64,000 nucleotides of DNA from Isochrysis galbana (taxonomy: Eukaryota > Haptophyta > Isochrysidales > Isochrysidaceae): positions 1,611,582-1,675,581 of the forward strand of contig CM030941.1 of NCBI GenBank assembly GCA_018136815.1. The letters run 5' to 3'. This document shows positions 20,898-30,830 of this stretch, piece by piece. Both the position numbers and the translations under genes were made by a program. Numbering within the stretch: the first letter of the stretch is position 1; every line of letters begins with the position of its first letter. A model generated the notes under the pieces. It saw nothing but the letters and a program-made list of their open reading frames with translations. It was not told the DNA's origin and did not search any database.

Positions 20898-21230
20898 TCT
20901 TTGAGAGAGAGAGAGACAGGTACTCTAGAGTGGAAAGAGAGAGAGAGAAAGCGGGCGGAGGGGGTACTCGTAGAGAGGAAGAGAGAGAGAGGTGGAGAGG
21001 GAGAGGGAGAGAGGGGCAGAGGGAGAGAAAGGGAGAGGGGGAGAGAGAGAGGGGGAGAGAGGGAGAGAGAGAGAGGGAGAGGGAGGGAGAGAGAGGGAGA
21101 GAGGGGGGGGGAGAGAGGGGGGGGGGGGGGGGGAGAGAGAGAGAGAGAGAGAGAGAGAGGTGGAGAGGGAGAGAGAGGGAGAGAGAGAGAGGGAGAGAGG
21201 GAGAGAGGGGGGGTGGGAGAGAGAGAGCGG
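20898..21230 (+). repeat. Purine (GA)n tract
   Basis: About 330 bp of GAGAGA/GGGAGA with a G run near 21108-21133, ending directly before the FkbM ATG. Frames through it are low complexity. Confidence 0.95.
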
Positions 21231-21231
21231 G

Positions 21232-23032
21232 ATGGGCCGCCGTGTAGTCAGCTACTTCAATTCCACAGGCCGAGGGCCGGAGAGCTCCTTCCTCCGTGCG
21301 TTTGAGATGGCGCCCCGAGGCACGCACGCCATCGTGTTTGACGTGGGAGCCAACAATGGAAGGTCAGCGGCAAGGCCAGGGCTCCCTGCACGCCCTCTGC
21401 CTCTGCCTCCTCCTCCTCCTCTCATGCCTCTCACTCTCACTCTTCACTATCACTGTCACTCTCACTCTTCACTCTCACTGTCACTCTGCTTTTGCCTCTC
21501 ACTGTCACTCTTACTCTCACTCTCACTCGCACTTTCACTCTGCTTCTCATTGTGCCCCTCACTCTCACTCTGCCTCTCACTTTCACTCTCACTGTCACTC
21601 TGCGCTGCCTCTGCTTCTCGCTCTCACTCTCGCTCTGTCCCTCACTCACTCTTATTCTGCCTCACTCTCACTCTCACTCTGCCTCCGCCTCTTCCTCTGC
21701 CTCTGCCTCTGCTTTTCACTCTCACTCTCACTCGGCCTCCCTCTCGCCTTTCCCCACCCCCTTCCCCTTCCGCTCTCCCTCCCCCTCTTCCTCTCTTTCT
21801 CCCTCTCCCTCTTCCTCTGCCTCTCACTCTCTCACTTTTCACTCCCCCTCTCACTCTCACTCTCATTCTGCCTCTCACCCTCTTCCTCCATCTCCCCCTC
21901 TCCTTCACCGTCTCCCTGCCCGTCTCCTTCACCGTCTTCCTCTCACTCTGCCTTCTTGCTGCCACTCCCTCTTCCTCCACTGGCCGTCGCCTCCCTCCCT
22001 CTTCCCCCCCCCTCTCTCCGCCTCTTCCCCCCCAATCCGCACTCCCGTTGCCCCCCTCTCATTTGTCTCAACCCAACCCCATTCCCCCACTCGCGCTCCA
22101 GATGGTCTGAGGCGTGGGCGGAAGCCATCAAAGAAGCGCCCCAGCGGGGGCAATTGCTGTCGCTCTTCTTTTTCGAGCCGCAGCTCATTTACAAGACGCC
22201 GCTGACGGCGCTTGCCAAGAAAATCGACGCCACCTTCATTCCCTGCGCTGTCGGACGCCATGTGGGCTCAGTTGAGATGGTTGGCCCCGCCGGCTCATCT
22301 GGTACGCGAGCGGTAGAGGCCAAAGCGGGAGCCACTCCGTCCAGCAATGTGAGCGTCGTGCCGATGATTGATCTTGCGGCCTTCATGAGCGAGAAGCTCG
22401 CCGGAGCGGGGAGGATGAACTTTCTCAAGCTAGATGTTGAGGGCATGGAGTATACTCTGCTGCCGTGGCTCTTGGGGCAGTCCCACGGGACGCTCTGCAA
22501 GCTGCACACCTTTTTGATCGAATGGCATCTGAACTTTCTTCCCTTCAATCGGCGATTGGAGGCGTTCGCGCTGGAGCGATCTTTCTTGTCTCTGCTGCGC
22601 CTCGGCTGCCCGGATGATCGGGCACCGGTCGAAGTCTGGATCGAGAACTATCCAAGAAACCAATTTGGGCAGCCGATCCCCGGGCTCTTGGAGGCGGCGT
22701 TGATGCACGCCCCCTGGGAAGGACGTATCAGCTACATGGCCAAAGCCAGGAGGGACGTGGCCAGCATGGCAGAGCAAGCCCGAGCGACGACCCGCAGGGA
22801 GGCCTTTTCAACCTGCTCCAAGCGACGCGTTGCATGCCGTACTTCCGCGACAGAATTCCGCGAAGACAACTGCGCGCTCGACCGCATCTCATGCGACCCA
22901 CGTCTGACGTATAGCACTTACCTTCGTGCCGTGAAGAACCCGATCAATGCGACAGGCTCAGGAGATTGTGCTGCGGGTCTTCCATCAGAACCACCGCCAT
23001 GGGTGCACAAGATGATCGATCAGACAGGCTAG
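21232..23032 (+). CDS. FkbM-family methyltransferase
   Basis: Exons 21232-21362 and 22102-23032 (353 aa). The join AG|GTCAGC ... CTCCAG|A rebuilds the SAM-binding motif region: IVFDVGANNGR (residues 34-44) followed by WSEAWAEAI. Downstream are FFFEPQLIYKTPLTALAKKI, the adenine-binding-loop type block FIPCAVGRHVGSVEM, and LKLDVEGMEYTLLPWLL (near 151). These are the FkbM class I SAM-methyltransferase landmarks, which methylate sugar or small-molecule hydroxyls (known). A C-terminal extension of about 90 residues with several Cys is not part of the family core. The 739-bp intron is almost all a CTCACT pyrimidine repeat. Upstream exons or a signal sequence may be missing. Confidence 0.8.
21400..21990 (+). 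repeat. Intronic CTCACT/CTCTGC microsatellite
   Basis: About 590 bp of pyrimidine repeats inside the FkbM intron. Its complement resembles the purine tract before exon 1. Confidence 0.9.
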
Positions 23033-23447
23033 GAGTCGCAGCTCAAGCCACTCGCTTGTCCCATTCCGCCGTTGTCGTAGCCCTCAAGGATTCGGCAATG
23101 TGAGTCGGGTGATCGGGCGATGTGGCACATGCTCCAACCCTGTCAAACGGGGAAGTGCTCGTCGTCTTTGCTTACTCGTTACGTGCGTGCGTGCGCAGTG
23201 TGAGATTGATCCCAGTACCTAGCACTAGGACGATGACAATAAAAATCTTAACACTCTCGCCGCGCGCGCAGCCTCGGGCTCAAAAAACAACTTTTTAACG
23301 TTCACGCCTCGCCCGTGGCGTTGAAACTCTACGACTCTACCGCGTAGCCACGCCCTCTCCCCCCGATCTCATTCTCCCCCCCCTGCCTTGCGGCCACTCC
23401 CTTTGTGCACTACATAGGACATAGGGGCTCAGGTCATGGGGGGTGTC
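23033..23447. other. 3' flank of FkbM gene with family-C element
   Basis: From about 23245 (AAAAATCTTAACACTCTCGCC) the sequence follows the order seen at 52675 and 54228 (CGCGCGC, then GTGCACTACATAGG). This is a diverged family-A/C repeat. No gene. Confidence 0.55.
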
Positions 23448-23690
23448 TAGCCCGGTCACTCACTAGGGGGGTGCGGAGGGCACCATCGGTAATGGGCAAT
23501 CGAGGACCTAAATAAGCTCCCTATAGGTTCCGGTATGAGAGATCAGCAAAAAAAAATCCGGGGTCCTCCGGCAAAATTTTCGGCAAAATTACTCAATTTC
23601 AGGCCTCTAACGGCCGCGCGGCAATATATTTCGGGCCCCCTCCGGTATAATTTTATCGATTGCCTTCATCCGTGCCTCTCGCAGCGCATT
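23448..23690 (-). repeat. Dispersed family-B repeat, copy 2, inverted
   Basis: Reads TAGCCCGGTCACTCACTAGG to GCCTTCATCCGTGCCTCTCG. With copy 1 it forms inverted flanks about 3.1 kb apart around the FkbM gene. Confidence 0.9.
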
Positions 23691-23889
23691 ACGAAGCCAT
23701 TATGGTCATCACCAGCAAACACGGTCGATACAGCTTGGTTCTGTACGCACCGCAATACAATACTTCTATGATTTCATGGACTTGATTGAACACTTGAACG
23801 TGTACGCAATTATCACAAAAATCTATAAAGACGCTCAACGTTAAAATCGCCAAGGGATAGAGAGCCCAACTTCGACCCGCGACCGGCAA

Positions 23890-24400
23890 CTATCAGTAAA
23901 ACTGATAGGGTCATGGGGGCCCCGTGCCCCCCTTCCTCCATCGCAGACAGCAGACACCCCCTGGGTGGGCCAGTGGGCCTGCACACTCAACCTCAGCCCC
24001 TGCCTACTGGCAGGGGCTGAGCTGACATCACTCTGGCCCAGACCCTCGCCGAGCGCGCGCCGCGCGCCGCACGCACTCGCCTGCAATGGCCCTCGCTCGT
24101 ACTGACCCCCACTCCACCACTAAGCCACAGACCACCTGAGCCGACAGGAAGGCACCCAGGGCCAGCGAGGCCAGCGAGGGAGAGGCAGGAGAGGCCAGGG
24201 GCCCAGCCCCAGCCTCCACTGCCCCCTGAGCTGGCCCAGCTGGCCCTCTGGGGGGACCCGAGGGGCCCCTCAGAGGGGGGCCATGGCGCGCGCAGGCATC
24301 GCACGCCCGTAGGAGAACGAAGAGAACGACGAAAAAAGCACGACAAAAAAAACGACACGATCTGACACACAAAAAGGTAATACTCACGCCTGTTTACGGT
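23890..24400 (-). repeat. Family-A element with terminal hairpin
   Basis: Minus-strand copy. The 3' end at 23890-23908 is the hairpin CTATCAGT-TTT-ACTGATAG, preceded (minus sense) by GGGGCCCCCATGACC. The body includes GCCAGCGAGGGAGAGGCAGG and TCACGCCTGTTTACGG. Confidence 0.65.
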
Positions 24401-24599
24401 ATGTTTTCAGGCCGACACCTCGAGACCTCGAGCGACATGCGAATGCCGCGAAAGCGCGGCGACACTTGAAAAAGACGCGAGAAGAGGGGGCCGAGACCTC
24501 CCAGGGGCACGAAGTGTCACAAGCAACAGGCGTTTACGTTTGTTTTGCCACAGGAACACCACACCAGCAGGTCTGTCCCAGCCCACCCCCTGCACTTGG

Positions 24600-24660
24600 C
24601 CCGTTGTAGTGCACGCGGCCCCTCCCCCCGATACCAAAGACAAAGGAATGAAGGGGGTAG
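24600..24660 (+). repeat. LINE 3'-UTR fragment
   Basis: GTTGTAGTGCACGCGGCCCC and CGATACCAAAGACAAAGGAA match the box order of 14430-14470. Confidence 0.5.
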
Positions 24661-24769
24661 TGTAAGGGAGTGAGTAAACTGGGGTATAGGCGATGTCGTT
24701 AGTGAGTACCATGAGTACGTGGACCTGTATAGCTAGCATGAGTAGCCCGAATCTTCAGATGTTTTATTA

Positions 24770-25037
24770 TCGACCCGCGACCGGCGGCGCCACGAGGCCG
24801 TTCTTGTGCCCGCTTACCAAGTGGATGCCGCATCACGCACATATATATCGCGGCATGCCGCCCTCACAGCCACACCAATCGCGCCCGCCGCCCCCGCACA
24901 CCGCGTCGAAATCAGCCCTTTGCGGGCCCCGGGCCCCGGTGATGACAACGTCACGCCCCCAAGACGCACCGTGAGCGCCCAACCTCAACTTCGACCCGCG
25001 ACCGGCGGCGCCACGAGGCCGTTCTTGTGCCCGCTCA
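24770..25037 (+). repeat. Ty3/gypsy-derived duplicated fragment
   Basis: CGACCCGCGACCGGCGGCGC and CACGAGGCCGTTCTTGTGCC occur at 24771 and 24992. The peptide between (HAALTATPIAPA, HRVEISPL) resembles NAALAATPIAAA, HRAEIG encoded on the minus strand at 47700-47900, next to a gypsy RT. A decayed pre-RT segment is likely. Confidence 0.45.
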
Positions 25038-25429
25038 CTGTCACGGATGTCCCTCCGTCCTCTCCTATATTTACTTTCTTTCTAAGCCCTGTGAGGCCTT
25101 CCTCTTCACGTGAGGAGTTGGCGCATAGGCAACGCCGCGCGCGGGGACATGGACAATAACCAATCAAGACGTGTAACGAAAGTTTTCGGAGTTGATTTTA
25201 AAAGAAATAGATGAGTGAAATAATGGGGAGTACACCCCCGACGTGACTGAAATCTAGTTGTGAAATGCCTGTAAGCCGCACGGAAGGGGGGAGGGGGAGG
25301 GGTAGTCACAACGGAGACGGTAGAAGTCCCGCGCCTTTGGCGGGTGTGTGTGTGGGGGGGTAGTAAAAGTCACAAGTGTCAGAACGGGGACGGTAGAAGT
25401 CCCCCCCCCCCCCCCCGCTGTGGGGGAGG
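25038..25429. other. Spacer with GGTAGAAGTCCC repeats
   Basis: GACGGTAGAAGTCCC occurs at 25314 and 25388, and again at 27514. No gene. Confidence 0.5.
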
Positions 25430-25708
25430 GGCGGTTGGAGCAATGGGCTGGCCTTGGCCTTGACGCCTTGACCTTGACAAGCCAGGGAGGGCGGGCGCGA
25501 ATGGGACGAGCCTGTGAGTGAGAGAGTGGGGGTCAGTAGGGCAGTCTGCTCCTGGCGAGCCATAAGGCATAAGGCATGCCAGGAGGATGGGTGATGGGTG
25601 GTTCCTCCCCCACAGCCACGGCGGGGGGCGGGGGAGGAATATGAGGAGTGGAGAGAGGGGGGGGCTCGTGCTGCCCCCCCATGGGTGAACCAAGTATAAA
25701 CTTAGTTG
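25430..25708 (+). repeat. Family-A 3' half with terminal hairpin
   Basis: GGAGCAATGGGCTGGCC to GGGGGGGCTCGTGCTGCC, then hairpin AACCAAG-TATAAA-CTTAGTT (25688-25707, one C-A mismatch). Collinear with 43875-44082. Confidence 0.8.
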
Positions 25709-26105
25709 TGCAAGAAGAGGAAATGTGTGGACCTTCGAAAGGGTGCAGTTGTTGTAAGTCCTGTGCTTCATGTAGACCGCCAGGGTGATGTTACTGTTGC
25801 TGACTGCTGACTGCGGAGCCCGCCCCCGCTATCGGGCATCGGGCATCGGGGCTGATGCATGAAGCATGAAGCTCCCTGTTCTACGCGAGCATGTGCGAAG
25901 TTATGCATTGTACGCGATTGTGAGCACCAAATCAAAAACTGAGCATAGGTCGGCCTAGCCCATTCATCTTTGGTGCTTTCATGTAGTGAACATCCTCTAG
26001 GGACCAGAGGGTATTTTTTTGTAACTAACCACTAGAAATGGGGCTGATCCATGAAGCGAATGCCTCTTCTACTACTCCTACCGTATTTGCCCCCGCGCAG
26101 CGAGC
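25709..26105. other. Spacer
   Basis: Short direct repeats (GCATCGGGCATCGGG near 25835-25850). No gene. Presumed 5' region of the next gene. Confidence 0.4.
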
Positions 26106-26821
26106 ATGCTGGCGTCGCTCGCCCGCATCGGCTGGCGCCCTTCTCCGCGCGCGCTCGGCGCGAGGGCTTGCCGGTTGGGTGAGCTCGCGCCGCGCGGACG
26201 ACCACTCGCCCTACTCACACGGAGCCTCGTCTCGAACGCCTCCCTCGCGCCCTCCGAGGCTATCTACCCTCCTCTCTTCAGCCGCTCGGCGCGCAGGGAG
26301 AGACTGCAGGCAGCGCTGGATGCCGCCAGGGCGGGCGGCAAGTTTGTCATCCCTGAGGCCGAGGCCAGGGTGCTTCCCGGGCCGTGCGGTGCTGTCATGA
26401 CAATATTGCGCGATGTCGGCCCGAAGACATCCTCGGAGCTCTGGTCGCTCTTGCAGGAGCGCTTTCCTGGGGTCATTCGGCACAAGCGCCACATGAAGCG
26501 CAACGTTCTCATGTCGGCACTCAGGAACAAGGTGAGTCTGCTGCTCGATCTCCGATGACCTACTGGTGATGGGTACACACGTCGCACTACTGACCGCCCC
26601 GCCCGCATTCCGGAATTAATTACCGCGCGCAGGTAATCAAGATTCGCTTCCCGGAGACAGCAAAGTTCAAGCAGCATTGGGCAATCAGAAGACTCGGCCA
26701 GATCAGATCCAAGGCGTCGCGTGGGAAGAGATTCGGGCCGCCAACTCGGTCACGAGGACCCGGTGCAAACAAGTTCCTTCCGTGGCCTCTGGACCCGAAG
26801 CAAAAGGTGAAGGTACATTGA
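26106..26821 (+). CDS. Unknown small protein, probably mitochondrial
   Basis: Exons 26106-26531 and 26633-26821 (204 aa). The intron is canonical (AAG|GTGAGT ... GCGCAG|G) and in phase. The N-terminus (MLASLARIGWRPSPRALGAR) is rich in R, A, S and lacks acidic residues for about 45 residues, as in a mitochondrial transit peptide. The core reads PKTSSELWSLLQERFPGV, HKRHMKRNVLMSALRNK, then across the splice VIKIRFPETAKFKQHWAIRR. It ends very basic and Gly/Pro-rich (RGKRFGPPTRSRGPG). Size, basicity and the helix-turn-helix-like core suggest a mitoribosomal or nucleic-acid-binding component, but I cannot name a family. Confidence 0.7.
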
Positions 26822-27125
26822 AGGCGCGTGAACCAACCCTAATGCACGTGATTGTGGTGGCTGTGGACCACGACTGCCGCCAACGCGTCCGATTAGCGCC
26901 TCCGGTTGCTCTCACGGCCCGCGCAGTGCTCACGTGTGTCTGCCACCATGCCGGACACGCCATTGCCTCCCGCCTGAGCTGTTGCCGATGGCGCGATCGT
27001 TTGTTCTCAGTTGGTGGTGTTGTAGTTGTAGGGTTTGGGTTTGAAAACTCTTGAAGATTCTGGCCAATAGAGGCTTGCGCTTCGCAGAGCGGCCCGCTTC
27101 GTAGAGTGCCCCCCCCCCCTTTCCC
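26822..27125. other. Spacer
   Basis: 3' flank of the previous gene. No further ORF supported. Confidence 0.4.
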
Positions 27126-27243
27126 ATGGCTCCCAGAGCCCTCCCCAAGCCCCAGGGCAAGCATAAGCCGGCCCCTGGGCACTATACTATCCAGGTCCGC
27201 CATCTCCGCGCGAGAAACCGCGCGGCCGCGCTCGAGGACGCCC
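27126..27243 (+). pseudogene. DNA transposase N-terminal fragment, copy 2, interrupted
   Basis: MAPRALPKPQGKHKPAPGHY, then TIQVRHLRARNRAAALEDAR, aligns with the N-terminus of the transposase at 6111 (MAPRKP, PAPGHYTVQAR, AAT-VEDVRK). The frame is cut after ARK by the A run and LINE tail at 27244. Confidence 0.7.
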
Positions 27244-27640
27244 GAAAAAAATCTGAAGATTCTGGGCTACACACCTACTAGTTCAAGGTTCCCCTATCTC
27301 TGTTCCGACACCGCCCTTAACTTCCCTCCCTCCATCGGGGGAGGCCGAAAGGCCGGGGGGCGAACACAACCCTTGGACACCAAGAACCAACGCAAGCAAG
27401 GCCTGCCCCACCCCTCCAAGGTGCGGGCCATCAAAAGTCCCAGTGCACCACCCGAACACGGGAGAAATTTTACCCCCGCATATATACATGTTATATTTAC
27501 TAGTGTCAGAGCGGGGACGGTAGAAGTCCCGCACCTTCCCCCCAGCGCGAGGCCCGAAGTAGTGTACACGGGCCGACACCCCAAAACCGAAGAAAAAGGA
27601 ACGAGAGGGGGAGCGTGAAGGGGGGGAAAAAGTCTGAAGA
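27244..27640 (-). mobile_element. LINE 3' region, inverted, with a sense 3'-UTR piece
   Basis: 27244-27300 is the inverted LINE 3' end. 27540-27612 carries the same 3'-UTR box in sense orientation (GAAGTAGTGTACACGGG), so the insertion is rearranged or nested. Confidence 0.65.
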
Positions 27641-27840
27641 TTCTGGGCAACTCGCCTACTAGATCTAGGTTACCCTGTCACTGCTACGACACCGCCCTTG
27701 TACCCCCTCCCTCCGCCGCCTCCTCCCTTTCCCCCCTTCGTTCCTTTGTCTTCGGTTTCCGGGGTCCGGCTCCGGTGCACTACCAAGAGCCTGGTTCGCA
27801 GTGCGGGTTCGGGCTAGGCCTATCTATTGGATGTCTCTTA
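27620..27840 (-). mobile_element. Second LINE 3' end, inverted
   Basis: A run, then AGTCTGAAGATTCTGGGCAA, CACCGCCCTTG, TTCGGTTTCCGGGGTCCG and GGTGCACTACC. Same order as 2757-2920. Confidence 0.7.
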
Positions 27841-28139
27841 TTCGGAATTGCCGGGGAGGTCTCGTTGGGTTTTTACTTGTGGTCTGGATATGGTTGTGTC
27901 TTGTCGCTGGCTAGCCGAGTGCCCGCGGGCTGCGCTGTTCATTTGTCATTTGTCCAACGTCTCGGAGCTCTCAGCGATGTGTGCCACCCCCAGCTTGGAG
28001 GTCAGCGCGAGAAGTTCCGCGCTTGGTTTCAGTTGTTCGTTTTTGCCGACCCCCGCACACTGGCCGTACCATCCCGCCGGAGGACATGGCTCCGGGGGCG
28101 GCCCACTGCATTTGGGACACATCGGATCCGAGAGATTGC

Positions 28140-28350
28140 TTCCCGGTCGCCGGTCGCCAGCGGCAGCTGCAGGCCTGTCGCAGGCGCGCCATCGCGCGTG
28201 CCGCAGGAGAGGGGAGAGAGAGTGCGGAGAAGGGGGTGGGCGGAGCTCGAGCTCCGCCCACCGAAAAATAGGAAATAGGTAAGTCCCAAGTCCCGCACCT
28301 GTTTACAGGATAAGTCGGACTGAGGACTGAGGCCGCCGCCAGCCCGGTGT
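28140..28350 (-). repeat. Partial family-A element
   Basis: CGCCATCGCGCGTGCCGCAG to GTCCCGCACCTGTTTACAGG and CCGCCGCCAGCCCGGT. Inverted relative to 43560-43700. Confidence 0.8.
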
Positions 28351-28364
28351 GGAGCGTCGATAGG

Positions 28365-28465
28365 CCCTGGCCAAAATGTCCACTTTTTTTCGCCCAACTG
28401 TCCATTGGAAATGTCTCAAAAATGTCGCATTTTGCGACCCAAATGTCCCCAAAATGTCCACTTTC
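28365..28465 (+). repeat. AAATGTCC motif array
   Basis: Six spaced variants of (A)AATGTCC within about 95 bp (AAAATGTCCAC twice, AACTGTCCAT, AAATGTCTC, AAATGTCGC, AAATGTCCCC). No ORF. Possibly a protein-binding array or satellite remnant. Confidence 0.6.
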
Positions 28466-28700
28466 GTAGAGTTGTGCACATGCGCTCCAACAAATTTTGC
28501 ATGTTAATTACCACGTCCGTTAGTTAGAATTAGAGAGTTAGCTAACAGGGTAACAGGGGCGCGGGCGGGGGCGCGATCGGAAAATCGCGCCCTCCATCCA
28601 CCGATAGCTAATAGCTCTTGTCTATTGTATGTACTTGGGGGCTGTTTGGCTTTTGTGGCTAGTAGTCACATTCATATGTACGATGTATTACATGCTTTAA
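28466..28700. other. Spacer
   Basis: No gene seen. Confidence 0.4.
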
Positions 28701-28704
28701 CATT

Positions 28705-28830
28705 AGGGGTTGGCGGATATATCCGGATATATCTCTTGGATATTTGGGCGGCTTTGGCTGGCGAAGATATCCGCGGATATTTCGTGGATATTTGGGTCAG
28801 AGTTTGCCGCTCCCAGTGGCTCGCCCAAAA
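28705..28830 (+). repeat. GGATAT/ATATTTGGG cassette, copy 1
   Basis: GGTTGGCGGATATATCCGG, then GGATATTTGGGCGGC, the 14-bp palindrome ATATCCGCGGATAT (about 28768-28781) and GGATATTTGGGTC. Same order as 39855-39980. Confidence 0.6.
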
Positions 28831-28849
28831 AACAAAACCCATTGCGCGA

Positions 28850-29210
28850 CGCGCCCCCCCCCCCCCCGCCCCCTTCCGCAATGCGCAGAGGTGATGCCGT
28901 GATGCCCCCCCCGCATTTGCCCTCTGCCTCAAGCCCGCCATGGATGGCCCATGCTTGAGCAGAGGCGCGACGCGCCATGCACCACGCACTTCTCGTCCTT
29001 CGCGCGCGGAGGTTCGAAGAGGACGCGCGCGATGATAGCTGCTGACGGTGAGCAGCGACTTGACCCTCCCCCTCCGCGCGACGATGACTCGAGCGACAAG
29101 GACCCGGGAGGGCTAACTAAGGGACAAGGAGAAGGAGGACGAGGAGGACGAGGAGCTCGCGGGCACGGTTGAAGAAATCCACGAGACCTTGGACGGATTG
29201 TAAAGAGCAG
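28850..29210 (+). CDS. Possible gene end with acidic C-terminus
   Basis: The last segment, from about 29124, reads DKEKEDEEDEELAGTVEEIH and ETLDGL then TAA at about 29202, following a CTAACTAAG acceptor-like site. Upstream exon limits are unclear; a frame from 28951 (MLEQRRDAPCTTHFSSFARG) may contribute. No domain recognised. Confidence 0.3.
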
Positions 29211-29500
29211 CATCGCATCTCCGCCTTGCTACGCGCCTTCGATCCTTCATTCGCTCATGGCCGGGTAGACACATCATGGGCTCAGAGGCTCTGTGATTAG
29301 AGAGGATGAGGGCCCGGCGAAACAACTGAAATGCAGCGACCGGGAAACATAAGTTCTCTGTCGTTCACCGACAAGTGATTTGACAACTCTACGATAGATC
29401 GATTTATTTATCATAAACATATCATTAAATTATGTTACGAATGGTGCCCCCAGCGCCCTTTCAAACATGCCACACACACTAGAAATCAGGCTCTAGACGC
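29211..29500. other. AT-rich spacer
   Basis: Contains an AT-rich run (29400-29435) suitable as a 3' UTR. No gene. Confidence 0.4.
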
Positions 29501-29501
29501 G

Positions 29502-29556
29502 CACATATGGACTGCCTGCGCGTCGCCATGCGGCGCACAGACAGTCCATACACATA
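29502..29556. repeat. Imperfect inverted repeat
   Basis: TATGGACTG and CAGTCCATA arms enclose a second small inverted repeat (TCGCC-ATG-CGGCG). Confidence 0.6.
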
Positions 29557-30130
29557 TCTTACGAATACACACGCGCACTGCCCCCCCAATTCGACCCCTT
29601 CGAGCCCTGTAGCCGATCTGCTGACCGGCCGCGCCTGCCGAGAGAGACGCCAACTCTGACTTTTCAGCCAGGGAAGCTTGCTGCGAGGCGGGTGTGGGCT
29701 GGGGCGGGGTCAGGTGCTGGGTATGGCACACCCAGGCCAAGGCCGGGCGGGGGGCTCGCGCTGCGCGCGCGCTGCTCGCACCTGGCTTCTGGCGCTCGTC
29801 TGCGCGCTGCGAAGGGGGGGGAGTGCGAGAACGACCTGGAGGTGAGCGCGGCGAGCGTGAAGGGGCACATCGCGGCAGGCAGCGTGGGGGGGGCTTACCA
29901 CTGGTGTTGGCCGCGCGAGTACACCCCTGTGGCAAGCTGGGCTGCCAGAGAGGAGTGGGGGAAGGGGGGGGGAGGGGAGCGGCGCGCGGCGGGCCTCCGC
30001 GGCCGCTGCAGCGGCTAAGTCCCCGGCACCCGGGGAGCCGGGGAGATAGCCGCTGGAGCGAGCCCTTATTGTCACCTTTCGGCACCAGAACCTCACACTG
30101 TGCGTGCCCACGCACGGACGCACGGCGCAC
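29557..30130. other. GC-rich region without clear gene
   Basis: Long open frames on both strands are Arg/Pro/Ala low complexity and match nothing I know. Confidence 0.4.
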
Positions 30131-30440
30131 GGCGTGCACAATGTGATTGCAAGTCATCACATGTGATGCGCAAAGAAACATCTATTATACGGCTTGTTTA
30201 CGTAGTTGTGGACAGTGGGGGGTACGCAGAGGGAAAAAGTTGACATGCGCACGCACGGCGTATCCGCGGGGGGACCGATGCACATCGCGCCGTGCCCATG
30301 CAAGGCGTGCATGATGTGATTGCAGGTCATCACAGATGCTCCGTTCTAGTGTTTATGTAGTTGTCGGCCTTAGAGGAGACGCAGGGAAAAGCGCTGACAC
30401 GGCGCCCCCTCGGGGGGGGGGACATGCACCGCGGGAAGCA
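30131..30440. repeat. Tandem repeat, period about 173 bp
   Basis: GGCGTGCACAATGTGATTGC (30131) recurs as GGCGTGCATGATGTGATTGC (30304). GTAGTTGT-GAC, GGGAAAAGT-GACA and CGGGGGGG blocks repeat at the same spacing. Confidence 0.7.
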
Positions 30441-30552
30441 GAGAAAAAAAGTTGTCTGCATTTAATTTTAAAATACTGATATATACAACTGTGGACATTC
30501 GATCGCTCAAATCGACTGATGTCCCACAATTGACAATTGACGGAACGACACC
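30440..30552 (-). repeat. Dispersed family-D repeat
   Basis: CTGCATTTAATTTTAAAATA, CAACTGTGGACATTCGATCG, TTGACGGAACGACACC. The reverse complement matches 53135-53235; 39405-39475 is a diverged copy. Confidence 0.8.
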
Positions 30553-30564
30553 TGGGGTAACGGA

Positions 30565-30830
30565 TCACTGGGGGGGGGGGGGGCGGGCCCCCGGACCATA
30601 TCTAAGCCCTTCACCCTGATCCCCATAGTAGTGCGTAGTGCACGGGGGGAGCCGCCTGACGCCTGGTGGCGGGGGGAGAAGGGTTGCGAGGGAGGCTGGG
30701 GGAGTGGGGGTGTGGGGGTGTAGAAAGTATACTACGTGTAGGTAGTGGTTCCATGCGCCACGAGTGCGGTAAGCGGTAAGAATATTATGAAGTTTAGTAT
30801 TTAGTAGCTTAGGCCACCCGCCACCCGGCC
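30565..30830 (-). repeat. Family-A element, 5' half
   Basis: GGACCATATCTAAGCCCTT, TAGTGCACGGGGGGAGCCGC, GTGGGGGTGTAGAAAGTA, matching 15800-15950. Confidence 0.85.

Noticed and set aside
20992..22110. Long plus-strand open frame through the GA and CT tracts
   Set aside because: Most residues are E/R/G or S/L low complexity from microsatellites; only the part from 21232 to 21362 is coding and it splices to 22102.
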